A stretch of 64,000 nt of DNA. It comes from Rhizobium leguminosarum (lineage in GTDB: Bacteria > Pseudomonadota > Alphaproteobacteria > Rhizobiales > Rhizobiaceae). This document shows, piece after piece, positions 55,701 to 64,000 of this stretch (positions are counted from its first letter, which is position 1; each line of letters starts with the position of its first letter). Below the pieces are notes generated by a model. It ran no database searches, was not told the DNA's origin, and saw only the letters and a program-made list of their open reading frames with translations. The position numbers were made by a program, and so were the translations under genes. The stretch is from the NCBI RefSeq assembly GCF_004123835.1, contig NZ_MZMU01000015.1:310001-374000 (forward strand), written 5' to 3'.

Positions 55701-56279
55701 CGCGGCGCCGGCAATCTGCTCGGCGAGGAACAGTCCGGCCACATCAAGGAGGTCGGTTTCGAGCTCTACCAGCAGATGCTGGAAGAGGCGGTCGCCGAGG
55801 TCAAGGGTGTCGACGAGATCCACGATACCGGCTGGTCACCGCAGATATCGGTCGGCACGACGGTGATGATCCCGGAAGGCTACGTGCCCGACCTGCATCT
55901 GCGCATGGCGCTCTACCGCCGCCTCGGCGAAATCACCGAGCTCAAGGAGATCGACGGCTTCGGCGCCGAGATGATCGACCGCTTCGGGCCGATGCCGATC
56001 GAAGTCCAGCATCTGCTGAAGATCGTCTACATCAAGTCGCTCTGCCGCACCGCCAATGTCGAAAAGCTTGATGCCGGCCCGAAGGGCGTCGTCGTGCAGT
56101 TCCGCAACAAGGAATTTCCCAACCCGGCAAACCTCGTCGGTTATATCGGCAAGCAGGGCACGATGGCGAAGATCCGCCCCGATCACAGTCTGTTCCTGAC
56201 TCGAGACCTGCCGACGTCGGAAAAACGCCTGCAGGGGGCGGCGGTCATCATGACGCAACTGGCAGAACTCGCGAAATAG
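52779..56279 (+). CDS. mfd: Transcription-repair coupling factor Mfd
   Basis: A 1166-residue translocase that removes stalled RNA polymerase and recruits UvrA. UvrB-homology region (residues about 1-330, VLTLPAWDCLPYDRVSPS), RNA-polymerase-interaction domain (HAEHGIGRFIGLRTIE, about 510-570), translocase with GDVGFGKTEVALRA, VIDEEQHFGVKHKE, LSATPIPRTLQLA and LRGRVGRSKVRAFA, and a C-terminal TRCF domain. Length is close to E. coli Mfd. Confidence 0.97.
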   Translation: MIPGFDAKKLAAIAEPLTIGNVPAGLETLLLAELARTGEPVAYVMSDGHRMADLEQMLGFVAPDIPVLTLPAWDCLPYDRVSPSADTSARRLAALGGLIAHRKKPHAAIVLVTANAMLQKVAPQDVIESLSFSARPGNQLRMDDLAGRLERNGFERVATVREVGEYAVRGGILDVFVPGSEEPVRLDFFGDTLESIRSFDPASQRTTGQVRSLDLNPMSEVTLTPDTISRFRKNYLSAFGATTRDDALYLAVSEGRRYPGMEHWLPLFYEKLDTVFDYLSGFRIVIDHTVREAAEERSKLVFDYYDARLNSGQPAKGMTQGTPYKPVTPGQLYLDSKLFVKTLDALGAIRISPFNEHEGEARRVVNVDARQGQRWARSNAEGGGDAERINIFDVVVKHIADRRAAGAKVLVTAWTEGSLERLLQVLNEHGLEKVKPIEALKDVGSLARGEAAAAVLSLEAGFEAGDLVVIGEQDILGDRMVRRSKRRKRAADFISEVAGLDEGSIVVHAEHGIGRFIGLRTIEAAGAPHACLELQYADEAKLFLPVENIDLLSRYGGEGTEAQLDKLGGGAWQMRKAKLKKRLLDMADALIRIAAERLTRHAPMLTTPEGLYDEFAARFPYDETEDQDNAIEAVRSDLAAGRPMDRLVCGDVGFGKTEVALRAAFVAAMNGAQVAVVVPTTLLSRQHFKTFSDRFRGLPVRIQQASRLVGAKELALTKKEVAEGKTDIVVGTHALLGAGIKFANLGLLVIDEEQHFGVKHKERLKELKSDVHVLTLSATPIPRTLQLAMTGVRELSLITTPPVDRMAVRTFISPFDSLVIRETLMREHYRGGQSFYVCPRLADLEDVHAFLQSDVPELKVAVAHGQMPAGELEDIMNAFYEGRYDVLLSTTIVESGLDVPTANTLIVHRADMFGLAQLYQLRGRVGRSKVRAFALFTLPVNKVLTATAERRLKVLQSLDTLGAGFQLASHDLDIRGAGNLLGEEQSGHIKEVGFELYQQMLEEAVAEVKGVDEIHDTGWSPQISVGTTVMIPEGYVPDLHLRMALYRRLGEITELKEIDGFGAEMIDRFGPMPIEVQHLLKIVYIKSLCRTANVEKLDAGPKGVVVQFRNKEFPNPANLVGYIGKQGTMAKIRPDHSLFLTRDLPTSEKRLQGAAVIMTQLAELAK

Positions 56280-56280
56280 A

Positions 56281-56324
56281 GCAATTCCAGCAAAAGTGTG
56301 CCGCGGTTTTGCGTCCGGAATTGC
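56281..56324. repeat. Intergenic mosaic element (second copy)
   Basis: Arms GCAATTCC / GGAATTGC enclose GCAAAAGTGTGCCGCGGTTTTGCG. The core matches 50199-50244 but both arms differ in sequence while remaining complementary. It begins 2 bp after the mfd stop, so it is likely transcribed at the 3' end of mfd. Confidence 0.8.
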
Positions 56325-56343
56325 GTGGAAAAGGGAGATGGAG

Positions 56344-56811
56344 ATGGCGACATACGGCGCAACGATTGCCTGGCAGCGTAACGGCGAGACCTTCACCGAC
56401 AACCGCTATAGCCGCACCCACCGCTGGACCTTCGACGGCGGCATCGAGGTGAGGGCGTCCTCTTCCGCGCATGTCGTCCCGCTGCCCTATTCAGCCGAGG
56501 ATGCCGTTGATCCGGAAGAGGCTTTCGTCGCCTCGCTCTCCAGCTGCCACATGCTCTGGTTCCTGTCGCTCGCCGCCAAACAGCGCTTTTGCGTCGACAG
56601 CTACACCGATGCCGCCGAGGGCGTCATGGAAAAGAATGCCGAAGGCCGCCTTGCCATGACCATCGTGACGCTCCGTCCCCATGTCGTCTTCAGCGGCGAA
56701 AAGCAGCCCTCGCTAAGCGAGCTTGAAGCCCTGCACCATCGCGCCCACGACGAATGTTTCATCGCCAATTCGGTGAAGACCGAGGTGCGCTGCGTTCCGG
56801 TTCTGGGCTGA
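56344..56811 (+). CDS. OsmC family protein
   Basis: A 155-residue OsmC/Ohr-fold protein. The two redox cysteines are visible in SLSSCHMLWFLSLA and HDECFIANSVKTEV, and the conserved N-terminal Arg/Glu region is in place. Members reduce organic hydroperoxides, but subfamilies exist with unknown thiol chemistry. GGAG 6 bases before the ATG at 56344 decides the start. Monocistronic by position. Confidence 0.88.
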   Translation: MATYGATIAWQRNGETFTDNRYSRTHRWTFDGGIEVRASSSAHVVPLPYSAEDAVDPEEAFVASLSSCHMLWFLSLAAKQRFCVDSYTDAAEGVMEKNAEGRLAMTIVTLRPHVVFSGEKQPSLSELEALHHRAHDECFIANSVKTEVRCVPVLG

Positions 56812-56827
56812 ACCTGGGCCGTCAGCG

Positions 56828-57499
56828 TCAGTTGAGGCCTGATCGCGCCTCGGCTTTCGCCTTGGCGATATCGCGCAACGCATTCGCCAGCACCTCAGGC
56901 GTCTGTGCGCCGCTGACGGCGTATTGCTGGTCGAAGATGAAGAACGGCACGCCGTTGACGCCCATCTCCTGGGCCGCCTTGATCTCGGCGACGATCAGAT
57001 CGCGGTCGGCATCGGAGGCAAGCAGTGAGGCGATGACCGAGCGGTCGAGGCCTGATTTTTCGGCGATATCGAGCAGCACAGCATGGTCGCCGACATTGCG
57101 GCCTTCCTCGAAATTCGCCTTGAACAGAGCGGCAACGACCTTGTCCTGCTTCTCGCGGCCTTCGATCATCGCCCAGTGGATCAACCGATGCGCATCGAGC
57201 GTGTTCGGGCCGATCCTGATCGCTTCGAAATCGAAGGCGATGCCGACCTCGCGGCCGTAATCGGTGAGCATCTTATGCGCCTGCGCCACGCGCTCCTCGC
57301 CGCCGAGCTTCTCAGCCAGCGCCTTCTTCTGGTCGACGCCTTCCTTGGGATAGTCGGGGTTGAGCCGGTACGGCCGCCAGTTGATGTCGACGCCGATCTC
57401 GTCCTGCACCTCGGCGATGGCGAGCTCCAGCCGCGCCTTGCCGAGATAGCACCAGGGGCAGACGACATCCGAGACGACGTCGATGGTGATACGCTCCAT
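56828..57499 (-). CDS. DsbA family oxidoreductase, FrnE-like
   Basis: A 223-residue thioredoxin-fold protein: CPWC redox motif in VVCPWCYLGKARLE at the N-terminus, a helical insertion, and the cis-proline segment VNGVPFFIFDQQYAVSGAQ. No signal peptide, so cytoplasmic. FrnE in Deinococcus is a disulfide isomerase; the related 2-hydroxychromene-2-carboxylate isomerases lack CxxC, which argues for a redox role here. Confidence 0.88.
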   Translation of the reverse strand: MERITIDVVSDVVCPWCYLGKARLELAIAEVQDEIGVDINWRPYRLNPDYPKEGVDQKKALAEKLGGEERVAQAHKMLTDYGREVGIAFDFEAIRIGPNTLDAHRLIHWAMIEGREKQDKVVAALFKANFEEGRNVGDHAVLLDIAEKSGLDRSVIASLLASDADRDLIVAEIKAAQEMGVNGVPFFIFDQQYAVSGAQTPEVLANALRDIAKAKAEARSGLN

Positions 57500-57565
57500 G
57501 ATGATTTTCCTTATTCTGTGCGTCTCCCAAAGGAGACATTCAAGCCGAGGCGGTCCGGCTGCTTC

Positions 57566-59368
57566 TTATTGGGCGCTGGTATCCCACCATAGCGGCAGCT
57601 GGTAGCCGTAGAGCGGCACCGTGTCGGGATGGCCGATGCGTTTGCTGCGCGCCACCCATTGCTGACCCATATGATAGAGCGGTAGCACGTAATGGCTGGA
57701 CAGCAGCAGCCGGTCGTAGGAGCGCACCGCCGCGGTGAAATCCTCGGCCGAGCGCGCCCGGAGCAGGTGATCGATCAACGCATCGAGATCGGGGTCGGCA
57801 GCGCCGGCGAAACTGTCGCTGCCTTCGCGGGTCTTGGCGGCCGAAGACCAGCGGCCGAGCTGTTCGTTTCCAGGCGATAGCGAGGACGTATAGGATTTCA
57901 TGATCATGTCGTAGTCGAAGCTGTTCGTCCGGCTCTGATACTGCGAATCGTCGACGGTGCGGATCGAAGCGGCGATGCCGATCGTCTGCAGCGACCGCTG
58001 ATAGGCGACGGCGAGCTTCTCCTGGTCGGCATTCTGCGTCATGATCTCGAAGGCGAGTTGCCGGCCGGAGGCATCGAGCATCTTGCCGCCCTGGATTGTA
58101 TAGCCGCCCTGTTTCAGTTGCTCGACGGCCTGTTTCAGCACATTGCGGTCGCGGCCAGAGCCGTCGGTGACCGGCAGCTTGTAGGTGCCGTCGAGAATCT
58201 CCGGCGCAATTTTGTCCTTGATCGGCCCGAGCAGGGCAAGCTCGGCCGCATTGGCGGGAACCCCGAAACTCGACAGCTCGGAATTCTGCCAGAAGCTTTG
58301 GGTGCGTTTATAGGCACCGGAATAGAGATTCTTGTTCGCCCATTCGAAATCGAACACCAGCGACAGGCCTTCGCGCACCTTGGGATCGGCAAAGATCGGT
58401 CGGCGCGTGTTGAACACGAAGCCGAGCATGCCGCTCGGCAGTTTCGGTGTGAACACGTCCTTGACCACAGCCCCCGAGGTGACGGCGGGGAAATTATAGG
58501 CATTGGCCCAATGACCGGGATTGCCGTCCGGATAGATGTCGACATCGCCCTTCTTGAAGGCCTCGAACAGCGTCGTATCCTGCAGGAAATACTGGACGGT
58601 GATCTGGTCGTAATTGTCGGTGCCGACCTTGGCGGGAATGTCTTTGCCCCAGTAATCCGGATCGCGCTCATAGGTGATGCTCTCGCCGGGCTTCACCGTC
58701 TTCACCTTGTAGGGACCGGAGCCGACCGGCGGCGTCAGCGACGAACGGTCGAAGGTTTCCAGATCGATTGCATGTTTAGGCAGCACCGGGAACAGGCCGA
58801 AGATCAGCGGCGTCTCGCGGTCGGCCTTGTCGTTGAAGGTGAAGCGCACGCTGCGCTCGCCGACCTTCTCCATCTTGGCGACGACGTTGAGGCGGTTGGC
58901 GAAGGGCACGCGGCCCTTGTCGCGCATCAGCTCGAAGGTGAACATCACATCCTCGGGCGTTACCGGCTGGCCATCGGTCCATTTCGCCTTCGGATTGAGG
59001 TTGAATTGAATGAAGCTCCGGTCGTCGTCCCATTCGACCGTTTCGGCGAGCAGGCCGTAGAGTGTGAAGGGCTCGTCCCTGGAGCGCTGCATCAGCGATT
59101 CGTAGACGAGATTGCCATAATCCGGATCCCACATGCCGCGCGCCGTCGTGCGCATGCTCTTCAGGATGAAGGGGTTGAGGTTGTCAAAGGTGCCGACGAC
59201 GCCATAGGTGATCTTGCCGCCCTTTTTCACGTCGGGATTGACGTAAGGGAAGTGTTTGTAATCCGGCGGCAAAGCCGGCTCGCCATGCATCGCGATGCCG
59301 TGCAGCGGCTCGGCAGCGACAGTGCCGCACAGCAGCGAGAAGAAGAGGGGGACGACAATCCGGAGCAT
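57566..59368 (-). CDS. YejA-like family-5 ABC substrate-binding protein
   Basis: A 600-residue periplasmic protein with a signal peptide ending CGTVAAEP (about residue 19). AMHGEPALPPDYKHFPYVNP and KKGGKITYGVVGTFDNLNPF are hallmarks of the YejA group, whose E. coli member imports microcin C and peptides. No yejBEF-type permease or ATPase is beside it, so it either uses an importer encoded elsewhere or is an orphan. Confidence 0.9.
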   Translation of the reverse strand: MLRIVVPLFFSLLCGTVAAEPLHGIAMHGEPALPPDYKHFPYVNPDVKKGGKITYGVVGTFDNLNPFILKSMRTTARGMWDPDYGNLVYESLMQRSRDEPFTLYGLLAETVEWDDDRSFIQFNLNPKAKWTDGQPVTPEDVMFTFELMRDKGRVPFANRLNVVAKMEKVGERSVRFTFNDKADRETPLIFGLFPVLPKHAIDLETFDRSSLTPPVGSGPYKVKTVKPGESITYERDPDYWGKDIPAKVGTDNYDQITVQYFLQDTTLFEAFKKGDVDIYPDGNPGHWANAYNFPAVTSGAVVKDVFTPKLPSGMLGFVFNTRRPIFADPKVREGLSLVFDFEWANKNLYSGAYKRTQSFWQNSELSSFGVPANAAELALLGPIKDKIAPEILDGTYKLPVTDGSGRDRNVLKQAVEQLKQGGYTIQGGKMLDASGRQLAFEIMTQNADQEKLAVAYQRSLQTIGIAASIRTVDDSQYQSRTNSFDYDMIMKSYTSSLSPGNEQLGRWSSAAKTREGSDSFAGAADPDLDALIDHLLRARSAEDFTAAVRSYDRLLLSSHYVLPLYHMGQQWVARSKRIGHPDTVPLYGYQLPLWWDTSAQ

Positions 59369-59651
59369 TCGGCAATCCTTGATCCGTGAAAACGGGCATG
59401 ATTCACGCCAAGATTATCATGGGGTCGACCGATTCCAACACGGAGCGGCGATTTCTTTGGCATCGCGACGAAATGCACCTCAAATTGCCAAAGAAATGCT
59501 GGATATCTTGAACGCTGCGATGTAACAGGTGAACCCGAAGTTTAGGGGTCATGCATTTGCCTTATTTTTTTAAGAGGTGGAGTGCCGAACGACCCGATGG
59601 TTGGGGCGGCAAGACGCTGCCCCGAACGGATATCAGGAGACGGAATTCGTT

Positions 59652-60314
59652 ATGATGTTCAAGTCTGAAAAGAAAATGCGGGCAGCACTGTCCGTTCTGG
59701 CAGTGGTGTTCGGCGCTTCGGCTCCGGTCTCCTCCTTCGCACAGGATGCGGCGGCACAGGCTCCGGCCGATGCCCCGGCACAGGCCGCAGGAGCGCCGAA
59801 GCTCGGCTGGTACAAGACCTGCAGCAAGCAGGAAGACAACGACATCTGTGTTGTCCAGAACCTGATCCTCGCCAATGGCGGCCAGCTCGTCACGGCCGTC
59901 GGCCTGATCTCGGTTTCCGGCAAGATCAACCGCAAGCTCCTGCAGGTCTCGGTTCCCACGGCACGCCTCGTTCCTCCCGGCGTCATCATGCAGATCGACG
60001 GCGGCAAGGGTCAGAAGCTCGACTACGCCGTCTGCCTGCCGGACAAGTGCACGGCCGAAATTCCGCTGACCGACGCGATGATCGCCAGCCTCAAGAAGGG
60101 CAGCGACGTGATCTTCACTTCGATCAACTTCCGCCGCGCCCCGAACCCGATCAAGATTTCGCTCGAAGGCTTCACCGGCGCTTATGACGGCGAACCGGTT
60201 TCCGAATCCAAGCTCGCTGAAAGCCAGCGCAGCCTGCAGGAAGGCATGCAGAAGAAGGCCGAGGAAGCCCGCAAGAAGCTGGAAGATGCCCAGAAGGCAG
60301 CCAAAGCGCAGTAA
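59652..60314 (+). CDS. Invasion-associated locus B (IalB)-like protein
   Basis: A 220-residue exported protein: signal peptide ending SSFAQDA, an Ala/Pro-rich linker, then the IalB domain at about residues 50-175 with two cysteine pairs (WYKTCSKQEDNDICVVQN and AVCLPDKCTAEIPL). The final 35 residues are a charged coiled-coil tail. The start could be the ATG at 59652 or 59655. In Bartonella the family is linked to erythrocyte entry; in free-living or plant-associated bacteria its role is unknown. Confidence 0.87.
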   Translation: MMFKSEKKMRAALSVLAVVFGASAPVSSFAQDAAAQAPADAPAQAAGAPKLGWYKTCSKQEDNDICVVQNLILANGGQLVTAVGLISVSGKINRKLLQVSVPTARLVPPGVIMQIDGGKGQKLDYAVCLPDKCTAEIPLTDAMIASLKKGSDVIFTSINFRRAPNPIKISLEGFTGAYDGEPVSESKLAESQRSLQEGMQKKAEEARKKLEDAQKAAKAQ

Positions 60315-60337
60315 TCCTGCCACTTCTTTGAAATAGA

Positions 60338-60366
60338 AACCCGGCTTCGCGCCGGGTTTTTTGTTG
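60338..60366 (+). terminator. Rho-independent terminator after the ialB-like gene
   Basis: AACCCGGC and GCCGGGTT form a stem over a TTCGC loop followed by a T-rich run (TTTTTTGTT), 24 bp after the stop. Confidence 0.9.
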
Positions 60367-60427
60367 CACAAAGAAAAGGCCTCGCCGGGAGAAGCGAGGC
60401 CTCGATTCAACGATCGGCACGATTGAG

Positions 60428-60757
60428 TTAGTGGGCGAAGCTCATCTTGGGTTTGAACTGCCCTGATGGGGCCTGATCGAAAATCTGGTAGATCTGTGGG
60501 TTGCGAAGCGGCGTGCCGCTTTCGTCGTTCATCAGGTTCTGCTCGGAGACATAGGCGACATATTCGCTTTCGTCATTCTCGGCGAGCAGGTGATAGAAGG
60601 GCTGGTCCCTGCTCGGGCGCACCTCGGCGGGAATGGAATTCCACCATTCCTCCGTATTCGCGAACTCCGGATCAACGTCGAAGATGACGCCGCGAAACGG
60701 AAAAACCTTGTGCCGAACCACTTCGCCGATACTGAACTTTGCTACTCTTTCTTTCAT
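60428..60757 (-). CDS. hspQ: Heat-shock protein HspQ (hemimethylated DNA-binding family)
   Basis: A 109-residue YccV-type protein. KFSIGEVVRHKVFPFRGVIF, WWNSIPAEVRPSRDQPFYHL and AYVSEQNLM are the conserved segments. AAGGAAG 7 bases upstream favours the ATG at 60757 over one at 60781. In gammaproteobacteria HspQ is a heat-shock protein that tunes Lon protease specificity; whether this holds here is unknown. Confidence 0.9.
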   Translation of the reverse strand: MKERVAKFSIGEVVRHKVFPFRGVIFDVDPEFANTEEWWNSIPAEVRPSRDQPFYHLLAENDESEYVAYVSEQNLMNDESGTPLRNPQIYQIFDQAPSGQFKPKMSFAH

Positions 60758-60874
60758 GGTACGACTTCCTTTCATCACCAAATCTGGTGACTGGTGTCGC
60801 GCAAATCAAGATTTTTGCGCGAGTTCGTCACATGAACGTCACATCCTCCTGCTGGCGTCCATGACCCGGGAGGT

Positions 60875-60900
60875 GAAAGCCCCGGCGAACCGGGGCTTTC
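60875..60900 (-). terminator. Terminator after glnA
   Basis: GAAAGCCCCGG and CCGGGGCTTTC form an 11-bp perfect stem with a CGAA tetraloop, 16 bp after the glnA stop on the minus strand. On that strand CTTTCACC follows, a short T-run. Confidence 0.8.
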
Positions 60901-60915
60901 GGTCTTCGCGGCCGA

Positions 60916-62325
60916 TCAGGCCGAATAGTACATGTCGTATTCGACCGGATGCGGCGTCATTTCGAAACGCATCACCTCAGCCATCTTCAGCTCGATGAAG
61001 GCATCGATCTGGTCGTCGTCGAAGACGCCGCCGGCCGTCAGGAACTTGCGATCCTTGTCGAGGCTTTCAAGCGCTTCGCGCAACGATCCGCAGACGGTCG
61101 GGATCTTCTTCAATTCCTTCGGCGGCAGGTCGTAGAGATCCTTGTCCATGGCCTTGCCGGGATGGATCTTGTTCTTGATGCCGTCGAGGCCGGCCATCAG
61201 CATGGCGGCGAAGGCGAGATAGGGATTGGCGGTCGGATCCGGGAAACGGACTTCGACGCGCTTGGCCTTCGGGTTGGAGCCGAACGGAATGCGGCAGGAA
61301 GCCGAGCGGTTGCGGGCCGAATAGGCCAGCAGCACAGGGGCTTCGTAACCCGGGACGAGGCGCTTGTAGGAGTTCGTCGACGGATTGGTGAAGGCGTTGA
61401 TCGCCTTGGCATGCTTGATGATGCCGCCGATGTAGAACAGGCAGCTCTCGGAAAGGCCGGCATATTCGTCGCCGGCAAAGGTCGGCTTGCCGCCCTTCCA
61501 GATCGACTGGTGCACATGCATGCCCGAGCCATTGTCGCCGAAGATCGGCTTCGGCATGAAGGTCGCCGTCTTGCCGTAGGCGTTGGCCACCTGGTGCACG
61601 ACATATTTGTAGATCTGCATCTTGTCGGCGTTGCGCACCAGCGTATCGAACTTGATGCCGAGTTCGTGCTGGGCGGCCGCGACTTCATGGTGATGCTTTT
61701 CGACGACGACGCCCATTTCGGAGAGCACCGTCAGCATTTCCGAACGCATGTCCTGGGCGCTGTCGACGGGGGGGACCGGGAAATAACCGCCCTTGACGCG
61801 CGGGCGATGGCCGAGGTTGCCGGTCTCGTAATCGGTATCGTCGTTCGACGGCAGTTCGGTCGAATCGAGCTTGAAGCCGGTATTGTAGGGATCGGCCTTG
61901 TACTTGACGTCGTCGAAGACGAAGAATTCGGCTTCAGGGCCGACAAAGACCGTATCGCCGATGCCGGATGCCTTGAGATAGGCTTCGGCCTTCTTGGCGG
62001 TGCCGCGCGGATCGCGGTTATAGGCCTCGCCGGAAACCGGATCGAGGATGTCGCAGACGATGACCATGGTCGACTGGGCGAAAAACGGGTCCATATGCAC
62101 CGTTTCAGTATCGGGCATCAGCACCATGTCGGACTCGTTGATGGCCTTCCAGCCGCCGATCGAGGAACCGTCGAACATCACGCCGTCAGCGAACATGTCT
62201 TCATCGACGCAGACAACGTCCATCGTCACATGCTGCAGCTTGCCCTTTGGGTCGGTGAAACGCAGATCGACGAACTTTACGTCGTTCTCCTTGATCTGCT
62301 TCAGAATTTCGCTTGCGGTCGCCAT
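60916..62325 (-). CDS. glnA: Glutamine synthetase type I
   Basis: A 469-residue enzyme that joins ammonia to glutamate. Visible are the N-terminal loop [10 protein letters not shown], metal-binding [26 protein letters not shown], the ATP/glutamate segment [29 protein letters not shown], and [10 protein letters not shown] with the adenylylation tyrosine of GSI-beta enzymes. It follows glnB by 78 bp on the same strand, the usual glnBA operon, regulated through PII and adenylyltransferase. Confidence 0.97.
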   Translation of the reverse strand: MATASEILKQIKENDVKFVDLRFTDPKGKLQHVTMDVVCVDEDMFADGVMFDGSSIGGWKAINESDMVLMPDTETVHMDPFFAQSTMVIVCDILDPVSGEAYNRDPRGTAKKAEAYLKASGIGDTVFVGPEAEFFVFDDVKYKADPYNTGFKLDSTELPSNDDTDYETGNLGHRPRVKGGYFPVPPVDSAQDMRSEMLTVLSEMGVVVEKHHHEVAAAQHELGIKFDTLVRNADKMQIYKYVVHQVANAYGKTATFMPKPIFGDNGSGMHVHQSIWKGGKPTFAGDEYAGLSESCLFYIGGIIKHAKAINAFTNPSTNSYKRLVPGYEAPVLLAYSARNRSASCRIPFGSNPKAKRVEVRFPDPTANPYLAFAAMLMAGLDGIKNKIHPGKAMDKDLYDLPPKELKKIPTVCGSLREALESLDKDRKFLTAGGVFDDDQIDAFIELKMAEVMRFEMTPHPVEYDMYYSA

Positions 62326-62403
62326 TAATGAGTTTCCTCCGATTTGCGATGACGGTGTAGGTCGGCGATGACGGTAACGGACTTTGCGCGATTGGCAAAG
62401 TGG

Positions 62404-63086
<683 letters not shown>

Positions 63087-64000
63087 ATGAGCCAGCATCT
63101 GTCCGACCTTCTTCTCACGCCCGCCGAAATGGCCGCCGTCGATGCGGCTGCGGCCGCATCCGGCATCGACTCCTTCGGCCTGATGGAGAGGGCAGGTGCC
63201 GCGGTCGCGGCCGCTGCTCTGCGCCTTCATCCCGGAGCGTTGCGCTTCGTTGTGCTCTGCGGACCCGGCAACAATGGCGGCGACGCCTATGTCGCGGCTC
63301 GTCATCTGCAGCAGAGCGGGGCGAGGGTGGCGCTCTTGCACCTCGGCGATCCCGTTGCGCTGAAGGGTGATGCCGCCCGTGCCCGCATAGGCTGCGCGCT
63401 CAAGGGACAGCAACTTGACCTCTATCGGCCGGAACCCGGCGACGTCGTCATCGATGGCTTGTTCGGGGCAGGGCTTGGCCGCGCGGTGCCGACCGATGTG
63501 CAGGCGCTGATCGAGCGCGTCACCGAGGCCGCTATTCCCGTGCTCGCCATTGATCTGCCCTCCGGCCTTGATGGTCGCACCGGCAAGGTGCTGGGTGCTG
63601 CTTTCCGGGCCTGCAACACCATCACCTTCATGACGCGCAAGCCCGGCCATCTGCTGATGCCGGGCAGGGAGCTTTGCGGTGAATTGGAGGTTTTCGATAT
63701 CGGCATTCCCGCCCGCATCATCCGCGCTGAGGCGGGCGGCACCATTGCCGAGAATACGCCCGATGCCTGGAAGGGTGCGCTGCCGGCCGAGCAGCTGGAA
63801 ACCCACAAATACAAGCGCGGTCATCTGGTCGTCTTCTCAGGTGAGGCCGACAAGACGGGTGCAGCGCGCATGTCGGCGATCTCGGGCCTGAAGGCCGGCG
63901 CCGGCCTGGTGACGATCGCGGCCCCCCGCGCGGCGATGGCCGCCAATGCCGCGCATCTGACCGTCGTCATGCTGCATGCCATCGACGATGAGGCCGACCT
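63087..64000 (+). CDS. nnr: Bifunctional NAD(P)H-hydrate repair enzyme (3' end outside window)
   Basis: At least 304 residues, running past the window edge. The N-terminal epimerase (YjeF_N) domain has LLTPAEMAAVDAAAAASGID, CGPGNNGGDAYVAARHLQ, DGLFGAGLGR and AIDLPSGLDG; the ADP/ATP-dependent dehydratase domain begins near residue 230 (HKYKRGHLVVFSGEADKTGA, KAGAGLVTI). It repairs hydrated NADH and NADPH. The start at 63087 gives the normal family N-terminus. Confidence 0.93.
   Translation, partial: MSQHLSDLLLTPAEMAAVDAAAAASGIDSFGLMERAGAAVAAAALRLHPGALRFVVLCGPGNNGGDAYVAARHLQQSGARVALLHLGDPVALKGDAARARIGCALKGQQLDLYRPEPGDVVIDGLFGAGLGRAVPTDVQALIERVTEAAIPVLAIDLPSGLDGRTGKVLGAAFRACNTITFMTRKPGHLLMPGRELCGELEVFDIGIPARIIRAEAGGTIAENTPDAWKGALPAEQLETHKYKRGHLVVFSGEADKTGAARMSAISGLKAGAGLVTIAAPRAAMAANAAHLTVVMLHAIDDEAD

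Noticed and set aside
52740-55823. Open frame of 1027 codons antisense to mfd
   Set aside because: Shadow of a highly biased gene; mfd on the plus strand has all expected motifs, and the antisense protein is low-complexity with many Arg, Ala and Asp.

Overview
The window is a dense, GC-rich stretch of alphaproteobacterial chromosome that looks like a Rhizobium of the leguminosarum/etli type. This rests on protein content (phosphatidylcholine synthase, a KdgD-type dehydratase, a GlnB-GlnA pair behind a sigma-54 promoter, many ABC importers) and on short intergenic mosaic repeats of the kind common in Rhizobiales. The assignment is by recognition only; no database was searched.

Layout. 1-2.4 kb: the end of a CUT1-type sugar ABC importer. 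2.4-5.0 kb: a lower-GC patch with a P-loop kinase and an alpha/beta hydrolase, then a GFA-family gene followed by a truncated second copy. 5.2-13.1 kb: a uronate-type unit with KdgD, a mannonate dehydratase-like enzyme and a FadR-type GntR regulator, divergent from a complete family-5 (Dpp-like) ABC importer; a shared operator-like word lies in both promoter regions. 13.1-21.4 kb: a LacI regulator divergent from an uncharacterised 840-residue protein and a full CUT1 importer. 21.8-25.7 kb: small proteins and a MacAB-like efflux unit. 25.9-31.2 kb: a solo LuxR-type regulator with a divergent DNA-binding domain, then a large RTX-type calcium-binding protein built from near-identical 624-bp internal repeats. 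31.3-35.5 kb: VOC protein, GntR regulator, ferredoxin-NADP reductase, phosphatidylcholine synthase, quinone oxidoreductase. 35.6-45.9 kb: a BMP-type nucleoside-like importer and a YtfQRT-YjfF-like sugar importer with its GntR regulator. 46-64 kb: mostly housekeeping (glmU, glmS, a DUF502 protein, recG, sdhE, mfd, OsmC, FrnE-like, YejA-like binding protein, IalB-like, hspQ, glnA, glnB and the start of nnr).

How it fits together. The first 46 kb is mainly a nutrient-scavenging region: five ABC importers of four classes, several paired with a regulator and some with catabolic enzymes. The last 18 kb carries cell-wall precursor supply, DNA repair and nitrogen assimilation. The least explained parts are the 840-residue protein in the LacI-linked operon, the LuxR/RTX locus with its small flanking ORFs, and the operator pair that seems to join the uronate enzymes to a peptide-class importer. 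No rRNA, tRNA, CRISPR array, insertion sequence or complete prophage was seen.
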